From NCBI GenBank assembly GCA_016844625.1, contig JAERMN010000240.1, positions 1 through 7,085 on the forward strand: a DNA stretch of 7,085 nt. Reading direction: 5' to 3'. Below, piece after piece: positions 5,655 through 7,085 of the stretch. Made by a program: the position numbers and the translations under genes. How positions within the stretch are numbered: the first letter of the stretch is position 1; each line of letters starts with the position of its first letter. A model generated the notes under the pieces. It saw only the letters and a program-made list of their open reading frames with translations. It was not told the DNA's origin and ran no database searches. The DNA comes from Deltaproteobacteria bacterium. Lineage in GTDB: Bacteria; Desulfobacterota; Binatia; UBA9968.

Positions 5655-6716
5655 TCACTGAACCACCGGAAGGCCGACGGCTTCGAGAATTTCTTTCAGC
5701 AAATCCTCGGCCTTGGCTTCCCATTGAGGCGCATAACTCGCGGTCTTTTTGCCTTTAAGTATCTTGTTCGGCTCGGTGCCGGGGACGAATGGACTGCCGT
5801 CAAACTCGACTGAATCGAGCACTCGCTGGCCTTCCTCAGTCACCGACCAGACGACCCAAAGCTTGGCGGCCTCTGGGCTAGCGGCGCCGCGCGGTATAAA
5901 AACGATATCGCCGTGGGGAACCGGCACCGGTTCGGCCAACGTAAAGCCGATATGGGTCACGCCTCGATAGGCGATCTGTTCCCGATAGTGCGAGTAGTTG
6001 GCGCCGCAGATGATCGGATACTCACCCAAGGTTAGCTTGGTGACGGCAGCCGAGCGCGAGCGCTCGAAGATCGTCTGATTGGCGCCCAGCTGGCGCGCGT
6101 GGGCCAGCGTCTTGTCACGTCCCCAGACGTGCGGCTGATAAAAAATCTCCAGATAGCGCGGCCGATTGTCCATCGCGACTTTTTTCTTCCATTTAGGATT
6201 GGCGCAATCCTCCCAAGTCAGTTTCGACCCGACCGAATCGGGGATCATCTTTCGGTTGTAGAGAATGCCGACCAGTTGGGAACGATAATAAACGCCGAAA
6301 CGATCGGGATGTAGGTGGCGCGGATGCACGCCCAGAGAGCGCCAGTCCACCGGCTCGGCGAGGTTGGCCTTGATGACCAGATCCAATTGCGTCCCGCTCA
6401 ACACGGTCACATCGTAGGGAACTTTGCCGGCCGCTAGCTCAGTCAGAACCCGTTCGCGCTCGCGCGAGCCGCCAACCCGCTCGTAGTCGACCTTGACGAA
6501 TGGATAACGGGCCTGAAAGGTCTCGACGATTTTCTGCCCCGATGGCTTGCCCGCTTCCTGCCAGCGCATCGTCAGACCGAGCTTTACTTTAGCTTCCTTC
6601 TTCGCCCCGTCGAGCAACTTTTGCACCGCCTTGTCCTGCTGACCCCACACCGGGGAAAACCAACCGACCAGGAAGAGTGTGACGAGCGATACGATAATGC
6701 GCTTAGCCAAAGCCAT
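5655..6716 (-). CDS. ABC transporter periplasmic substrate-binding protein, Fe3+-type (COG1840-like)
   Basis: A 353-residue extracellular solute-binding protein, presumably the ligand-capturing partner of the fused permease encoded just downstream. Residues 1-25 form a signal peptide (basic ALAKR, hydrophobic IIVSLVTLFLVGWF, then PVWG before QQDK). There is no lipobox. Family features follow: AKKEAKVKLGLTM (38-50), FQARYPFVKVDYERVG with RERVLTELAAGKVPYDV to about 103, then VGILYNRKMI (139-148), TWEDCANPKWKKKVAMD (157-173), and near the C-terminus GAASPEAAKLWVVWSVTEEGQRVL. This is the order found in iron(III)-type binding proteins. The adjacent Tyr-Tyr pair that holds iron in FbpA is not seen at the usual late position (only NYSHY), so iron may not be the ligand. 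An upstream in-frame GTG exists at 6785, but the ATG at 6716 has AGGAG seven bases before it and starts the signal peptide. Confidence 0.92.
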   Translation of the reverse strand: MALAKRIIVSLVTLFLVGWFSPVWGQQDKAVQKLLDGAKKEAKVKLGLTMRWQEAGKPSGQKIVETFQARYPFVKVDYERVGGSRERERVLTELAAGKVPYDVTVLSGTQLDLVIKANLAEPVDWRSLGVHPRHLHPDRFGVYYRSQLVGILYNRKMIPDSVGSKLTWEDCANPKWKKKVAMDNRPRYLEIFYQPHVWGRDKTLAHARQLGANQTIFERSRSAAVTKLTLGEYPIICGANYSHYREQIAYRGVTHIGFTLAEPVPVPHGDIVFIPRGAASPEAAKLWVVWSVTEEGQRVLDSVEFDGSPFVPGTEPNKILKGKKTASYAPQWEAKAEDLLKEILEAVGLPVVQ

Positions 6717-6737
6717 ACTACGTCTCCTGTCCCCCAA

Positions 6738-6766
6738 CTTATCGCACCGAAAAGCTACCGAGACAA
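6738..6766 (-). promoter_or_regulatory. Candidate promoter of the binding-protein/permease operon
   Basis: On the minus strand TTGTCT (6766-6761) and GATAAG (6743-6738) are 17 bases apart, each matching four of six consensus positions. It would give a leader of roughly 15-20 bases holding the AGGAG ribosome site of the ATG at 6716. It lies just outside the inverted-repeat element at 6778-6916. Confidence 0.35.
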
Positions 6767-6777
6767 AATCCGAAATC

Positions 6778-6916
6778 CGAAGCACGAAATCCGAAACAAA
6801 CAGCAGTCAAATAAATCTCAAACTCGGAAAATCCAAAACTCCGAATCCATATCCGGGTTGTTTGGAACATTGTATTTGTTTTGGTCATTTGGATTTGTTT
6901 CGGATTTCGTGCTTCG
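6778..6916. mobile_element. 139-bp MITE-like element with perfect 23-bp inverted repeats
   Basis: Positions 6778-6800 and 6894-6916 are perfect inverted copies of each other, 23 bases long, with ends CGAAGCACG and CGTGCTTCG. The 93 bases between are AT-rich and do not pair well. The left arm also belongs to a direct repeat: CGAAATCCGAA occurs at 6771-6781 and again at 6785-6795. No transposase is encoded. No clear target-site duplication is visible. It sits in the upstream region of the transporter operon. Confidence 0.75.
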
Positions 6917-6925
6917 AATTTTTTA

Positions 6926-6943
6926 TTCTTCGCGCCTTTGCGC
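6926..6943. repeat. 9-bp-period short repeat, third copy
   Basis: TTCTTCGCG and CCTTTGCGC are adjacent nine-base units of the same style as those at 3728-3754. They lie ten bases beyond the inverted-repeat element. Confidence 0.4.
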
Positions 6944-6980
6944 GAGATACTCCGAGTTCATTGCGGCTCTAGCCGCCGCG

Positions 6981-7085
6981 CTATTTCGATTTCACCGTGC
7001 AAAATGGATGACGCTCTCCCATCCGGCAAGTCGCGCCCGCCTCGGACAGCGCCGCTTCGAATTGTTCGTGGATTTTGGGATCTTC
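6981..7085 (-). CDS. C-terminal end of an unidentified protein, perhaps dienelactone-hydrolase-like (partial)
   Basis: The last 34 residues before a TAG stop are visible; the gene enters from the right edge. The stretch DPKIHEQFEAALSEAG followed shortly by RHPFC resembles the end of dienelactone-hydrolase-family enzymes, where a helix with AL-x-x-AG precedes the catalytic histidine in R-H-G-F. Here the gap between the two is about five residues shorter than I would expect and Gly is replaced by Pro. The protein also stops eight residues after that His, where the family usually continues for about 30-40. It may be truncated, or a different family. It is followed by the transporter operon on the same strand, 264 bases away. 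Confidence 0.45.
   Translation of the reverse strand, partial: EDPKIHEQFEAALSEAGATCRMGERHPFCTVKSK

Noticed and set aside
6727..6734. Shared 8-mer CTGTCCCC, also at 3237-3244 and 5547-5554
   Set aside because: Too short to support a common motif; one copy lies in a repeat, one in a hairpin loop and stem, and one beside a ribosome site.

Overview
The window looks like a stretch of chromosome from a large-genome, Gram-negative-type (diderm), uncultured environmental bacterium. Three things point that way: two secreted periplasmic binding proteins with Sec signal peptides, clear Shine-Dalgarno sites, and intergenic gaps crowded with small palindromic and short-period repeats. Such repeats recall, from memory only, soil and sediment lineages related to Deltaproteobacteria, Rokubacteria or NC10. 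No rRNA or marker gene is present, so the taxon cannot be fixed.

Layout. Positions 1-1274 (minus) hold most of a UbiD-family prenylated-FMN decarboxylase that runs off the left edge; its Arg-Glu-Glu active-site residues are intact. Positions 1275-1470 are a divergent intergenic gap. Positions 1471-2078 (plus) carry a small toxin-antitoxin-like pair: a 73-residue probable antitoxin overlapping a PIN-domain (VapC-like) toxin. The toxin frame is cut by a single in-frame TAA at codon 25 but is otherwise open and well conserved. Positions 2106-3098 (minus) encode an ABC_sub_bind (PF04392-type) lipid- or tag-free periplasmic binding protein with no transporter partner next to it.

Positions 3099-3793 contain no intact gene. 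They hold a nested stem-loop element (3160-3247), two differently sequenced double-hairpin cassettes of the same design (3266-3324 and 3569-3622), a lone half-cassette hairpin (3685-3707), 9-bp-period repeats and a possible C-terminal gene remnant. The stem-loop element carries an outward-facing promoter-like sequence aimed at the binding-protein gene.

Positions 3794-5518 (minus) encode a fused double-domain permease of the Fe3+/AfuB-FbpB type. Upstream of it in the same operon, 5655-6716 encodes its likely periplasmic binding protein. The leader between them holds three hairpins. Positions 6717-6980 are a gap with a promoter candidate and a 139-bp element bounded by perfect 23-bp inverted repeats. 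At the right edge, 6981-7085 is the C-terminal end of another minus-strand gene, perhaps dienelactone-hydrolase-like.

How it fits together. The binding protein (5655-6716) and fused permease form two parts of an importer, but no ATPase gene is in the window. The UbiD-family enzyme and a possible dienelactone-hydrolase-like end hint at an aromatic or organic-acid degradation neighbourhood, with the binding proteins feeding it; this link is inference. The most notable features are the cluster of structured repeat elements and the nonsense-mutated PIN toxin.
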